A stretch of 64,000 bases of DNA from Prochlorococcus sp. AG-363-C20 (lineage in GTDB: Bacteria; Cyanobacteriota; Cyanobacteriia; PCC-6307; Cyanobiaceae), in contig QCFI01000006.1 of NCBI GenBank assembly GCA_003280295.1, positions 1-64,000 on the forward strand, read 5' to 3'. The position numbers were made by a program, and so were the translations under genes. The notes under the pieces are model-generated. The model searched no databases. It saw only the letters and a program-made list of their open reading frames with translations, and was not told the origin of the DNA. Below, piece after piece: positions 46,458 through 56,169 of this stretch (positions are counted from its first letter, which is position 1; every line of letters begins with the position of its first letter).

Positions 46458-47858
46458 TTATGGGTCTACCCTGCTTTGAGTTCTATTTGGTATCAAATAT
46501 AAATAAGTAAGTCCAATAAATAAAAAATACTCTTGCCGTCTATGAACCAAGAATGCACATAGGAGCAACAATGAAAGAGTATAATAGAGAGATCTATCAA
46601 ATAAATTAGATTTTTTATCAAAAACAACATTTGAAGTGATCCACCAGTAAATATATAGAAATGAACCTAAACCAATAACCCCATTTTCATATATTAATCT
46701 AGTCAGCGAGGAAAAAGAGTTATATAGTGCACCATAATCTCCTTTAAATGAAGATATTAGAAAACTAACACTACCATGACCATGACCAATAATTAGATTA
46801 ATAAAGTCACTCAAATCATTTGGAGTAAGAGCAATATATAGTGGATACCATACTGATAATTGAGCATTAAGTACATGTGCACCAAGAATAACTTCAGTAA
46901 TGTCTATTGCTTTTTCATTGAATATATCTAGAAGTTCAGTAATAGACAATACATAAATATTTAGTCTAGCCGCACCAATTAATTCAAGTATATCTGGTTG
47001 CAAAAGGATATATATTAACCCGTAAATAATAAAAGCAATAACGGAAAATATAAATATAGTAGATTTTTTAATTTTAAATGAAATCAATGAATTAAATAAG
47101 GTTAAAATGACTGATGATATTTTGATTGATATATATAGTATTATCGTTAATATTGAGGTGGCTGATTTTGTCAAGATTATTGAGAATAATCCAATCGGTA
47201 AAATAATTTTAGTAAAAAGTTTCTTGTACTTTTTAAAATTTTCAGAAACTAATGGAGATATAGAAAATATTGATAAACAAATTAAGTAATATAAACCTGC
47301 CACAACATAATCCCTAGGCTCATTGGTTATGGAGTGGAATCTTGTTCCTATATATATGCGATCAAAAATTGATCTGCCTAGGAAAGTTTTCCCTAAGGAG
47401 GAGAAAATTATATCAATGAAACCAATAATTAAAATCCAATTAAATACAGTTAGTATAATCCTAGGTAATTTTCGCAATGTAGATTCATCTAAAACTAACT
47501 TTGGAAGGATTATAAAAACAATTATATAGGTTATATAAATTAAGGGTTCTACAATACCAAATCTAATCTTTTCTACCAAACTTGAATAGTAAAATATTGG
47601 ATAGACTCCACAGATAATATTATAGAGAAGGAAAGGTGCAAAAGGATATTTAGATAAGCTAATATTCAGTGACTTAATCAGTATCCCAGATTTGCCTAGA
47701 AATATTAGACGAAGAATAAACAAAATTGTTATAACTCTTCCCAAATAAAGACTTGGCAAGAAGCCAATTCTTGTGATTATAAAATATTGTATTGGCTCTA
47801 TAGCAAATTGATAACTACATAATTTTGCAGCGCTTAATTTAATACTATTTATTATCAA
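46458..47858 (-). CDS. Wzy/O-antigen-ligase-like polytopic membrane protein
   Basis: A 466-residue protein with about ten to twelve hydrophobic segments and a large loop (residues about 300-390; NLIIGHGHGSVSFLI is the kind of motif seen in polysaccharide polymerases). It is isoleucine-rich and of very low GC coding. By context it is likely the polymerase or ligase that links repeat units of the surface glycan. Sequence similarity of this family is low, so polymerase and ligase cannot be separated. Confidence 0.65.
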   Translation of the reverse strand: MIINSIKLSAAKLCSYQFAIEPIQYFIITRIGFLPSLYLGRVITILFILRLIFLGKSGILIKSLNISLSKYPFAPFLLYNIICGVYPIFYYSSLVEKIRFGIVEPLIYITYIIVFIILPKLVLDESTLRKLPRIILTVFNWILIIGFIDIIFSSLGKTFLGRSIFDRIYIGTRFHSITNEPRDYVVAGLYYLICLSIFSISPLVSENFKKYKKLFTKIILPIGLFSIILTKSATSILTIILYISIKISSVILTLFNSLISFKIKKSTIFIFSVIAFIIYGLIYILLQPDILELIGAARLNIYVLSITELLDIFNEKAIDITEVILGAHVLNAQLSVWYPLYIALTPNDLSDFINLIIGHGHGSVSFLISSFKGDYGALYNSFSSLTRLIYENGVIGLGSFLYIYWWITSNVVFDKKSNLFDRSLYYTLSLLLLCAFLVHRRQEYFLFIGLTYLYLIPNRTQSRVDP

Positions 47859-47950
47859 CTTTAAAATGCATTTCTTATATTATAAAACCATCCTATTCAT
47901 TTAGCAAGAATTTATCTAAACTAAAATAGGGTTCCGAAAGAATATTATAA

Positions 47951-48868
47951 TCAAAACCATTTATTAGAAAAAATAATTCTTTTAAAATTAATCAATATAG
48001 CTGGTAAGATTGGCATATAACTAAAAATCACGTAGGCGAGATTACGTAAACTACTATATTTAAAAAGAAGTTCCTTCTTCTTAGGAATCTCTGTATACGA
48101 AAGGCATAGCATTCTTTTTTGTGCTAGCAGTAAAATTTCCAACTCCTTGATATATTTTCTATAATTAACCATGTATTCATTTTTAAGGTGATATTCACAC
48201 CATCGACGCTTCTCAGCGATAAACTTTGAACTATTTTTAAACGTTTCACTAGACCTATGAACTCTCCAGCCGGATAAGACCTCATTTATATATGCAACCT
48301 TGCTAATTGTTGAGAGTCTAACGATTATATCGAAATCTGATGTATGACTATAATTGGGATCAAATGCATACGGTAATTGCAAAAGTTTTTTTTTATCTAT
48401 TACTATAGAAACTAATGTTAGACTATAATTAGTGATCAGTGAATTTGTAGTAGGAATTTTTTGTAATCCTTTTGAATATAAAATCTCCTTTCTCTTCTGA
48501 TTAAAAAATATTGTATTAGAGAAACATATTCCTATTTCTTCGTTTTCAAAAACTTTTATTTGTTTTTCAAGTTTCTGTGGCATCCATATATCATCTACAT
48601 CAAGAAATGCTATATAGTCTCCAGTAACTTTTTGAAATGCCCTTGCTCTTGCTGTACCTAAATCAGAATGATTGTCTGCCAGATAATATTTAATTCTTTC
48701 ATCAGCATATGACAAGGCAATCGATTTAGAGTCATCAACAGATTGATTATCCCATAAGATAATTTCCCAGTTTTTGTATGTTTGAGCTAATACACTTTCA
48801 ATTGATTCAGATAAATAATTACCTGCATTGTAGCAATTCATTAATATACTTACTTTCTTATAAATCAT
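47951..48868 (-). CDS. Family 2 glycosyltransferase
   Basis: A 305-residue GT-A enzyme. VSILMNCYNAGNYLSESIES opens the nucleotide-sugar fold, and IAFLDVDDIWMPQKLEKQI contains the DxD metal motif. A basic C-terminal tail with a hydrophobic patch (VIFSYMPILPAILINF) may attach it to the membrane. It overlaps the epimerase gene by 11 bases, so it probably transfers the sugar made by that operon. Confidence 0.87.
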   Translation of the reverse strand: MIYKKVSILMNCYNAGNYLSESIESVLAQTYKNWEIILWDNQSVDDSKSIALSYADERIKYYLADNHSDLGTARARAFQKVTGDYIAFLDVDDIWMPQKLEKQIKVFENEEIGICFSNTIFFNQKRKEILYSKGLQKIPTTNSLITNYSLTLVSIVIDKKKLLQLPYAFDPNYSHTSDFDIIVRLSTISKVAYINEVLSGWRVHRSSETFKNSSKFIAEKRRWCEYHLKNEYMVNYRKYIKELEILLLAQKRMLCLSYTEIPKKKELLFKYSSLRNLAYVIFSYMPILPAILINFKRIIFSNKWF

Positions 48869-49784
48869 AATTTTCTACATACCATGATATAGTATTTTTT
48901 AGAGAATCTATAAGCTCAGAATCTGGAGTCCAATTAAGAATTTCCCTTGCAAGTTTTATATCTGCAAAGAGCTCCATGCTTTCATCAACCCTATAAGGTA
49001 TCGCTCCAAAGATTGGTTGCCCTTTCCCTATAATATCTTTTACAAGCTCTGTAACTTTTAGCACAGAGATAGGATTTCCAGAGGCAAGATTAATTATTTT
49101 CCCAAATGAGTAGGGGTTGTCAAAACAACTTATTATACCTTCAGAAAAATCTCTTATATAACAAAAGTCTCTAAGTTGTTTTCCTTCAGATACAGGAAAA
49201 CTATTGTTATTCAAACAATTTCTAATTACATGTGGTAAAAACCTGTTTGTACTCTGGCCCTCTCCAAAAACCAAGAAAGGCCTAATCACTACTGAAGGGA
49301 ATTGGTTTTGCCTGTAAAGAAGTTGCATTAGCTGTGTTGAGCACAACTTACCCAAAGAGTATGGCGATATTGGAGCCTCTCTACATGACTCTTTAATAGG
49401 AGACGTCTGATTTCCATATTCATCACTGCTTCCAATATTTATAAAAGTCTTTATTCCAATTTCAGAAGCATATTCTACTAAGTTTTTGGTAGAGATAAAA
49501 TGTTGATTAAATATTTCTAATCCGCCATTGTAGAATTGCTTGTGATCTATATAGCCAGAGCAATTGATTATATAATCTGTACTCCCAAGACTCTCTAAAA
49601 CCTTACTAGGTATAGGATTAATTAAATTATGTTGTATGTACTTCACTAAATCTACTTTCCTATAAGTCTTTGGCGGATTTATTGAAATAGAAATCACTTC
49701 AAAACCTTTATCTATACACAATCTTGCAATATTAGAACCTATAAAACCAGTTCCACCGGCTATTAAAACCTTTCCTTTTACCAT
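48858..49784 (-). CDS. NAD-dependent nucleotide-sugar epimerase/reductase
   Basis: A 308-residue extended SDR with the Rossmann motif GGTGFIGSN near residue 10, NIGSSDEYG, the catalytic YSLGK, and VIRPFLVFGEGQ. It lies last-but-one in the CDP-glucose operon, so reduction or epimerisation of a CDP-4-keto-6-deoxysugar is the likely role. It overlaps rfbF by seven bases. Confidence 0.82.
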   Translation of the reverse strand: MVKGKVLIAGGTGFIGSNIARLCIDKGFEVISISINPPKTYRKVDLVKYIQHNLINPIPSKVLESLGSTDYIINCSGYIDHKQFYNGGLEIFNQHFISTKNLVEYASEIGIKTFINIGSSDEYGNQTSPIKESCREAPISPYSLGKLCSTQLMQLLYRQNQFPSVVIRPFLVFGEGQSTNRFLPHVIRNCLNNNSFPVSEGKQLRDFCYIRDFSEGIISCFDNPYSFGKIINLASGNPISVLKVTELVKDIIGKGQPIFGAIPYRVDESMELFADIKLAREILNWTPDSELIDSLKNTISWYVENYDL

Positions 49785-50539
49785 AATTCTCCTTTTAACT
49801 TTATGAGATTATCCATATTGTCTTTATCTCTTTTGGTGTCAACACATTGCCAAAAGCCATCAAACTTATATGCCATTAATTGATTATCATAACTCATTTT
49901 TTCTAATGGTTCTCTTTCTAATATTGAACTATCATTAATGATATAGTCAAATATACCCGGTTCTGCAACAAAAAAACCACCATTTATCCATCCCTCTTGT
50001 AATTGAGGCTTTTCTTTGAAGCTGGTAATAGAATTCTCATCAGATATTTTCATTTCTCCAAACCTAGCTGAAGGCCTTACGGCTGTAACGGTTAATAGTT
50101 TTCCATGAGACTTGTGAAATTCAATCACTTTATTAATATCTAGAGAGGTTACAGCATCTCCATAAGTTAGTAGGAATGTTCCATCTGAAAGATAATCCTT
50201 TAATCTTAATAACCTACCTCCAGTCATAGAATCATTACCAGTGTCAATAAGACTAACTGTCCAATTAGGAGCTTTAGTTTCATAGAACTTGATAGAGCCT
50301 GTTGATAGATTTATACAGAAGTCTGAATTAAGTATTTGATATTTATAAAAATAATCTTTTATCACTTCTGCTTTATAACCCAAAGCTAAGTAGAAATCAT
50401 TATGGCCATATTTTGCATAAATATTCATTATGTGTTCAATAATTGGCTTGTTGCCAATTGTTATCATTGGCTTTGGAACTATGGATGTAAATTCTGATAG
50501 TCTTGTGCCGAAACCGCCTGCTAGGATAACAACCTTCAT
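49778..50539 (-). CDS. rfbF: Glucose-1-phosphate cytidylyltransferase
   Basis: Makes CDP-glucose from glucose 1-phosphate and CTP. The 253 residues begin MKVVILAGGFGTRLSEFTSI and contain VPKPMITIGNKPIIEHI, LLTYGDAVTSLDI and WINGGFFVAEPGIFDYI. This is the family length. It sits six bases after the cupin gene in the operon, with rfbG upstream of both. Confidence 0.92.
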   Translation of the reverse strand: MKVVILAGGFGTRLSEFTSIVPKPMITIGNKPIIEHIMNIYAKYGHNDFYLALGYKAEVIKDYFYKYQILNSDFCINLSTGSIKFYETKAPNWTVSLIDTGNDSMTGGRLLRLKDYLSDGTFLLTYGDAVTSLDINKVIEFHKSHGKLLTVTAVRPSARFGEMKISDENSITSFKEKPQLQEGWINGGFFVAEPGIFDYIINDSSILEREPLEKMSYDNQLMAYKFDGFWQCVDTKRDKDNMDNLIKLKGELW

Positions 50540-50545
50540 TTGAAA

Positions 50546-50968
50546 TTAAACTAATGGGAGGTAGCTCACTGGCTTCCTCTCAACCTCGCTAGGGTCGTGA
50601 AGAATATCAGCAATATTAAGTATATAACTATCATGCTTTGATAAGCCAACAAATCCGAACCAAATCCCTGGAGGAACAGATACTTTTCTATAGTTTTTCT
50701 CTCCAATTTCAATCTTCATGATTAATTCTTTACTTTCATCATAAAAAATAAACTTTACTGATCCAATTGGAACAATTAGATTCATGGTCATCTTTAGGTG
50801 TCTTTTCCAAGCCTTTACATAACCAGGCTGAACAATAGAAAAATATGCCTCACCAAAACCGTTAAACATATGATCGGTATTTCTTATAACATGTAATACA
50901 TCACCTCCCTCAACATTAATTCTTCTAAGAGGGGAGATATGAATAGTTTTGTTCTTATTTAAATCCAT
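50546..50968 (-). CDS. dTDP-4-dehydrorhamnose 3,5-epimerase-like cupin
   Basis: A 140-residue single cupin domain (ISPLRRINVEGGDVLHVIRN, FGEAYFSIVQPGYVKAWKRH, VPPGIWFGFVG) related to RfbC but shorter than the usual 180. The histidine of the AWKRH segment matches the catalytic position of the family. In this operon it would act on CDP-4-keto-6-deoxyglucose rather than a dTDP sugar; that is inference. It overlaps rfbG by ten bases. Confidence 0.8.
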   Translation of the reverse strand: MDLNKNKTIHISPLRRINVEGGDVLHVIRNTDHMFNGFGEAYFSIVQPGYVKAWKRHLKMTMNLIVPIGSVKFIFYDESKELIMKIEIGEKNYRKVSVPPGIWFGFVGLSKHDSYILNIADILHDPSEVERKPVSYLPLV

Positions 50969-52050
50969 GTGTTACCTCTTATTCGGGAGGCTATTGTGTA
51001 TTCTTTAATTTGTTCTTTGCAAAGATCATAGGTATCAAATCTCTTTGAATAATAAAACTTAGAATACCATTTCTTAGTAAATTGCATTGTTTCCTGGAAA
51101 TTTAATACAGCTTTCCAATTCAATAGGGACAATGCTTTGTCACAATTTAATTTTAGCAATCTAGATTCTTTCATTTTTTTATTATTAACTTCCTCAATTT
51201 TCCATGATGCATTTTCCCATTCTGTGGAAAGTTCCTTTACAATATCAAGAACATTATGTGTATTATCTGAATTAGGCCCGAAATTAAAAGAATGGCCATT
51301 TAGATTATTATTTAGATTTTGAGCTAAACATAAATATCCACTTAAAGGCTCGAGAACATGTTGCCATGGCCTAGTTGAACTTTGAGAACGTATCAAAACT
51401 GTTTCTTGATTTGTCCATGCACGAATGCAATCTGGCACAATTCTGTCCTTTGCCCAATCCCCTCCACCTATAACATTTCCTGCTCTTGCTGAGGCAATCA
51501 TTATGTTGCTTTCATCTTTATAGAAATATGAGCGGTAAAAGGAGCTGATTGCAATTTCGGCTGAGCCCTTAGAAGCACTATAAGGATCTGCTCCACCTAG
51601 TTTGTCATTTTCTCGATAACCCCAATGCCATTCAAGATTGTCATAACACTTATCGCTTGTAATAAAAACAGCTTTACATTGCTGCTTATTAACTCTAATA
51701 GCATCAAGAATATTAATTGTTCCAATAACATTCGTATTCCATGTTTCAATTGGATCTATATAGGATTGCTTGACAATTGGTTGAGCAGCAAGATGAAAGA
51801 TAAAGTCTGGCTTTATTTCCTTAATCAGTTTTCTGACTTCTAAATGATTCTGGACATTTACTCTAATATCAATAATTTTATTTGCTAGAATTGATTCCTC
51901 AAATATTGAGGGTTTGGTGGGTGGATCTAATGCTAATCCATAAACTTTTGCCCCAAGTGTTAAAAGCCATATTGTCAGCCAGGAACCTTTAAAACCAGTG
52001 TGTCCAGTAATTAGGACTTTTTTGTTTTCAAATGTCTTTTTGAGACCCAT
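50959..52050 (-). CDS. rfbG: CDP-glucose 4,6-dehydratase
   Basis: A 363-residue extended SDR that makes CDP-4-keto-6-deoxyglucose. Seen: VLITGHTGFKGSWLTIWLL (Rossmann), HLAAQPIVKQSYIDP, FITSDKCYDN and YSASKGSAEI (YxxxK), SARAGNVIGGGDWAKDRIVPD. It heads the reverse-strand operon rfbG, cupin, rfbF, epimerase, glycosyltransferase, whose members overlap or nearly touch. Confidence 0.93.
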   Translation of the reverse strand: MGLKKTFENKKVLITGHTGFKGSWLTIWLLTLGAKVYGLALDPPTKPSIFEESILANKIIDIRVNVQNHLEVRKLIKEIKPDFIFHLAAQPIVKQSYIDPIETWNTNVIGTINILDAIRVNKQQCKAVFITSDKCYDNLEWHWGYRENDKLGGADPYSASKGSAEIAISSFYRSYFYKDESNIMIASARAGNVIGGGDWAKDRIVPDCIRAWTNQETVLIRSQSSTRPWQHVLEPLSGYLCLAQNLNNNLNGHSFNFGPNSDNTHNVLDIVKELSTEWENASWKIEEVNNKKMKESRLLKLNCDKALSLLNWKAVLNFQETMQFTKKWYSKFYYSKRFDTYDLCKEQIKEYTIASRIRGNTWI

Positions 52051-52442
52051 ATTTTTGGGCGCCTTTCATTCTTTCTGAAACATTATATCATTAAAGTGAT
52101 TAACAAAAAGAAGCATGTGATTTATTAAAAATGAAAAACTTGTTTACTATTTATTGACATTGCAAATGTTCAACATCAGATTTAATTAAAGAGTTATGTT
52201 ACGCCTTCGCAACTTTACATCCTGATAGATATACAAGAAGCCTCATCATAATTAATCTCAAAGAAAAGTAATAACAGGTTCTTTGTTGTTAACTTCTTAT
52301 TCTAATGAGCAATAGGTTGGAGATAGAGAATTAAATCATACATAAAGTTGATATTTGCAGAGTTAATTAGCCCTATACTTTGCTCATAAACTCGTAAAAG
52401 AAACAATCTTATCAAGCAAAGATCTAAATAGTTTATGACAAG
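52051..52442. other. Gap ahead of the CDP-glucose operon
   Basis: 392 AT-rich bases without a convincing reading frame. It should hold the rfbG promoter. TTGACATTGC at about 52156 is the best -35-like element I see, but it is on the forward strand and leads to no gene. Confidence 0.4.
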
Positions 52443-53519
52443 TTAATTCTTTTTAGGCTTGGGTGAAATCCATTCTTTATGTGCTTTATGTAAAGACTCT
52501 GGCTTCCCTATGTCTATCCAGTATTCATGTATTGGAAAGGCGAAAATATTTTTATACTTTTCTTTGACTCTTATTATTAATGAAGGCATATCTAGAAAAG
52601 TATTTTCTTTTATGTATTCTTTTAGTAGGCTTGGTTTGACTAAATAAATTCCTGCATTGACAAGAAATGAATAGGTTGGCTTTTCTATTATGTTTTCGAT
52701 ATATATACCCTTTAGATTGATAACCCCATAGGGGATGTCTTTTCTTTCTTGTCTTGTACAAACGGTTATTTGAGCATTATTCTTATAGTGAAACTTAAAT
52801 AAATTATCGAAATCTAAATGTGTAAGGATGTCTCCATTTATGACAAGAATTGATTCTTGTATGCTTTCAGGTAGAAGCTGAAGTGAACCTGCAGTTCCTA
52901 AAGGCTTTAGTTCATGTAAATATTGGATACTAACGCCCCATTCGGAACCATCACCAAAATAATCTATGATTTGATTTTTCAAATAGTTTACTGATATGTA
53001 GAAATCTTTTAATCCATAATTAATACAGTTCTCTAAGATTATATGCAGTATAGGTTTACCACCTATAGGAAGCATTGGTTTTGGACAATCTTTTGTATAT
53101 GAACCTAATCTAGATCCTTTACCTCCAGCCATAATGACTACAGGATTGTTTTTTGTAGGATTTACTATTGATAATGGTTTATTTTGTATTGCAATATCTA
53201 TTACTGCTCCAGACTTGTCAAGTATAGGTATAATATTTACGCCACTTTTTTTGAACTCTTCTCTTATTTTTGAATCGGATAATTCATGGTAATAAATGCT
53301 TGTAAAATTTGAATTCATAAATTCTTTGACATTAGACTCAAGTGACTTTCCACTTAATAGACCTCTTCTAATATCTCCATCAGTTACTGTTCCTACAAGC
53401 TTATTTGATTCATCGATTATTAATGCAATATATGCTCTTGAACTACTATTGTTTATTATTGCTATAGCTTCGATTGTTTTAGCATTGCTGCATAAGAGAA
53501 GATCAGAAAAGATTGACAT
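52443..53519 (-). CDS. CBS-domain sugar-phosphate nucleotidyltransferase
   Basis: A 358-residue two-part protein. Residues 1-120 are a CBS pair (AYIALIIDESNKLVGTVTDGD, RGLLSGKSLESNVKEFM). The rest is a nucleotidyltransferase with MAGGKGSRLGSYTKDCPKPM and VINGDILTHLDF. The arrangement is that of PtmE/LegF-like guanylyltransferases of legionaminic-acid pathways, where the CBS pair is thought to regulate. Here no Leg partners sit beside it, so the substrate is open. It is flanked by gene-poor stretches on both sides. Confidence 0.85.
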   Translation of the reverse strand: MSIFSDLLLCSNAKTIEAIAIINNSSSRAYIALIIDESNKLVGTVTDGDIRRGLLSGKSLESNVKEFMNSNFTSIYYHELSDSKIREEFKKSGVNIIPILDKSGAVIDIAIQNKPLSIVNPTKNNPVVIMAGGKGSRLGSYTKDCPKPMLPIGGKPILHIILENCINYGLKDFYISVNYLKNQIIDYFGDGSEWGVSIQYLHELKPLGTAGSLQLLPESIQESILVINGDILTHLDFDNLFKFHYKNNAQITVCTRQERKDIPYGVINLKGIYIENIIEKPTYSFLVNAGIYLVKPSLLKEYIKENTFLDMPSLIIRVKEKYKNIFAFPIHEYWIDIGKPESLHKAHKEWISPKPKKN

Positions 53520-54101
53520 GGTTATTTATCAAGAATGGTTTCTGAATTAGATTACTTTTCTTGAACAAAAGGCCTCTCATTATAAATGATAATAAATTAG
53601 TTCCTAATATAGCATTTATAGGTTTATAGGAGTGCAAACTTTTTCGTAAGCTCTTATCTAATGATATATTAATTAAAATCTAATTTATTGAGATAAAGGA
53701 AATGAGATTGTCTCTAAATATTGATACAGTAATTATGAGTAAAATCCTATAGTATTTAGTTGCTTATATAGTGAGTGTCTTTTAAGAGCGAAGAATAATG
53801 TGTCTGATTAAGTCGACTTAGTTTGATAAGAACTAAATTTAAATGAGATTAGATGATGGAATGAAGAATAATACTATCTTATAGCCTTTATGCAATCTAA
53901 GACAAATCGCATCAAGTTTTCTGTAGTGAGACTCTTTTCCATTAAGATAAAATCAAAGGATCAGTTCAAATCCAGTATGAGGAATGAAACACCTAAAAAA
54001 AAGATAGTATACTATGTACACCATATCAATTTTTCAGCAATTTAAAAAATATAGATCTAAAATCCTTCTAACAAATTTTTTATTCCTAAATTAATTTTTC
54101 A
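53520..54101. other. Gene-poor divergent gap
   Basis: 582 AT-rich bases between the divergent CBS nucleotidyltransferase and UDP-glucuronate decarboxylase. No convincing frame, RNA gene or repeat was recognised. It probably holds both promoters and may be remnant sequence. Confidence 0.45.
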
Positions 54102-55061
54102 ATGCCAACAGCACTTCGCAATTTAGTTACTGGTGGCGCAGGTTTTTTAGGTTCACACCTTGTTGATCGCTTAATGGAGGCAGGAGAAGAGGTTATTTCT
54201 CTAGATAATTACTATACTGGTAGGAAGAAAAATCTAATTAAGTGGATAACAAACCCTCGATTTGAATTGATTAGACATGATGTTACTGAGCCAATTCAGC
54301 TTGAGGTAGATAGAATTTGGCACTTAGCATGTCCTGCTTCCCCAGTTAGCTATCAATACAACCCTATCAAAACCTCTAAGACAAGTTTTTTAGGTACTTA
54401 CAATATGCTTGGTTTGGCAAGAAGAGTAAAAGCCCGGTTTTTATTGGCCTCAACTAGTGAAGTTTATGGTAACCCAGAAGTGCATCCACAGCCAGAATCT
54501 TATCGAGGATGTGTAAGTACAACTGGTGTACGTAGTTGTTATGACGAGGGTAAGAGAATTGCCGAATCTTTATGTTTTGATTATTACCGTATGCACGGAT
54601 TGGATATACGTGTTGCTAGGATTTTTAATACTTATGGGCCTCGTATGGTTCCAGATGATGGAAGAGTTATTAGTAATTTTGTGGTTCAAGCACTGAATAA
54701 TAGTTCAATAACTCTTTACGGCGAAGGCAAACAAATACGATCTTTTTGTTATGTTGATGATTTAGTAGAAGGTCTTATTAGATTAATGAATTCTTCACAA
54801 CCAGGGCCGATAAATCTCGGTAATCCGAGGCAATCTTCTATTCGTCAGCTTGCTGAATTAGTACGGTCAAAGATAAATCCAAAACTAGACTTTGTCTCAA
54901 AGTCATTACCTCAAGATGACCCACTTCAACGTCAACCTGTCATAGATTTAGCAATAAAAGAGTTAAATTGGGAACCCAAAATTTCACTCGAAGAAGGATT
55001 AGATAAGACAATTGAGTTTTTCCAGGACGAATTATTTAACTCTAAGGCTGATGTTTTTTAA
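54102..55061 (+). CDS. UDP-glucuronate decarboxylase (UDP-xylose synthase)
   Basis: A 319-residue extended SDR converting UDP-glucuronate to UDP-xylose. Seen: [16 protein letters not shown] near residue 10, [45 protein letters not shown] (YxxxK with the family glutamate) and [10 protein letters not shown], plus [12 protein letters not shown]. The HPQPE and YDEGKR blocks are diagnostic of the xylose synthase type. It lies 70 bases before the next epimerase gene. Confidence 0.92.
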   Translation: MPTALRNLVTGGAGFLGSHLVDRLMEAGEEVISLDNYYTGRKKNLIKWITNPRFELIRHDVTEPIQLEVDRIWHLACPASPVSYQYNPIKTSKTSFLGTYNMLGLARRVKARFLLASTSEVYGNPEVHPQPESYRGCVSTTGVRSCYDEGKRIAESLCFDYYRMHGLDIRVARIFNTYGPRMVPDDGRVISNFVVQALNNSSITLYGEGKQIRSFCYVDDLVEGLIRLMNSSQPGPINLGNPRQSSIRQLAELVRSKINPKLDFVSKSLPQDDPLQRQPVIDLAIKELNWEPKISLEEGLDKTIEFFQDELFNSKADVF

Positions 55062-55131
55062 TCAACTTTGCTTAGTACAATCAAATACTCACTTGTGTCA
55101 TGAATATCTTACTTTGGATGTGAGGCATTAA

Positions 55132-56169
55132 ATGGATAGAAAGAAGAGAACTATTCTTGTCACTGGCGTTGCTGGTTTTATAGGTGCTGCTTTGGTTCCA
55201 AGATTTTTGAAACAAGGAGAGAGAGTTGTTGGTATTGATAATTTAAATTCATATTATGATCAAAGCCTCAAAAGAGCGCGCCTTGAACAGATCAAAAGAA
55301 TAACAGGCTCCTCTTTAGAAAATTGGATTTTTCATGAAATTTCAATTGAGGATAGTAGTTCTATTAAAAAACTTTTTAAAGAGGAATCTCCTGAAATTGT
55401 TGTAAATTTAGCTGCTCAAGCAGGTGTTAGATATTCCTTAGAGAACCCTTCAGCTTATGTACAAAGTAATTTAGTTGGCTTTGGAAATATTCTTGAAGAG
55501 TGTAAAAATCATAATATCGAACATCTTGTCTATGCTTCAAGCAGCTCTGTATATGGAGGAAACATTAATTTGCCTTTTAGTGAGAATCAGTCTGTAAACC
55601 ATCCAGTAAGTCTATATGCAGCAACAAAAAAGGCGAATGAATTAATGGCACATACATATAGTCATATTTATAAACTTCCAGCCACTGCATTACGCTTCTT
55701 TACTGTGTATGGTCCATGGGGAAGACCTGATATGGCACCAATGATTTTTACCAAATCCATTCTTTCGGGTACGCCTATTCAGGTTAATAATTATGGTCAT
55801 ATGCAAAGGGACTTTACGTATATAGATGATATTGTAGAAGGTCTTTTTCGTTGTTGTTATAAACCCGCCACTAAAAATGATGCTTTTGATTCATTACATC
55901 CAGACCCAGCAACTTCTTCTGCACCACACCGAATATTTAATATTGGCAATAGTCAGCCAATAGATTTATTGCAATTTATCGAAGTTATTGAAAACACTTT
56001 AGGAATAAAGGCCTTAAAAAGTTTTCAACCATTGCCTCCTGGTGATGTTATAGCTACAGCTGCTGAGACAAAAGCGTTGGAATCCTGGGTTGGGTTTCGA
56101 CCTGAGACATCAATTGAAGATGGAATCCGGAAATTTATAAAATGGTATCGTGATTATTATAAAGTATAA
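55132..56169 (+). CDS. UDP-glucuronate 4-epimerase-type SDR
   Basis: A 345-residue extended SDR (TGVAGFIGAALVPRFLKQGE, NLNSYYDQSLKRARL, NLAAQAGVRYSLENP, SSSSVYGG, YAATKKANELMAH, RFFTVYGPWGRPDMAP). The NSYYD and RYSLENP blocks fit the UDP-glucuronate 4-epimerase (GalA-forming) group. With the decarboxylase it would compete for UDP-glucuronate, giving xylose and galacturonate for the glycan. No UDP-glucose dehydrogenase is in the window. Confidence 0.88.
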   Translation: MDRKKRTILVTGVAGFIGAALVPRFLKQGERVVGIDNLNSYYDQSLKRARLEQIKRITGSSLENWIFHEISIEDSSSIKKLFKEESPEIVVNLAAQAGVRYSLENPSAYVQSNLVGFGNILEECKNHNIEHLVYASSSSVYGGNINLPFSENQSVNHPVSLYAATKKANELMAHTYSHIYKLPATALRFFTVYGPWGRPDMAPMIFTKSILSGTPIQVNNYGHMQRDFTYIDDIVEGLFRCCYKPATKNDAFDSLHPDPATSSAPHRIFNIGNSQPIDLLQFIEVIENTLGIKALKSFQPLPPGDVIATAAETKALESWVGFRPETSIEDGIRKFIKWYRDYYKV

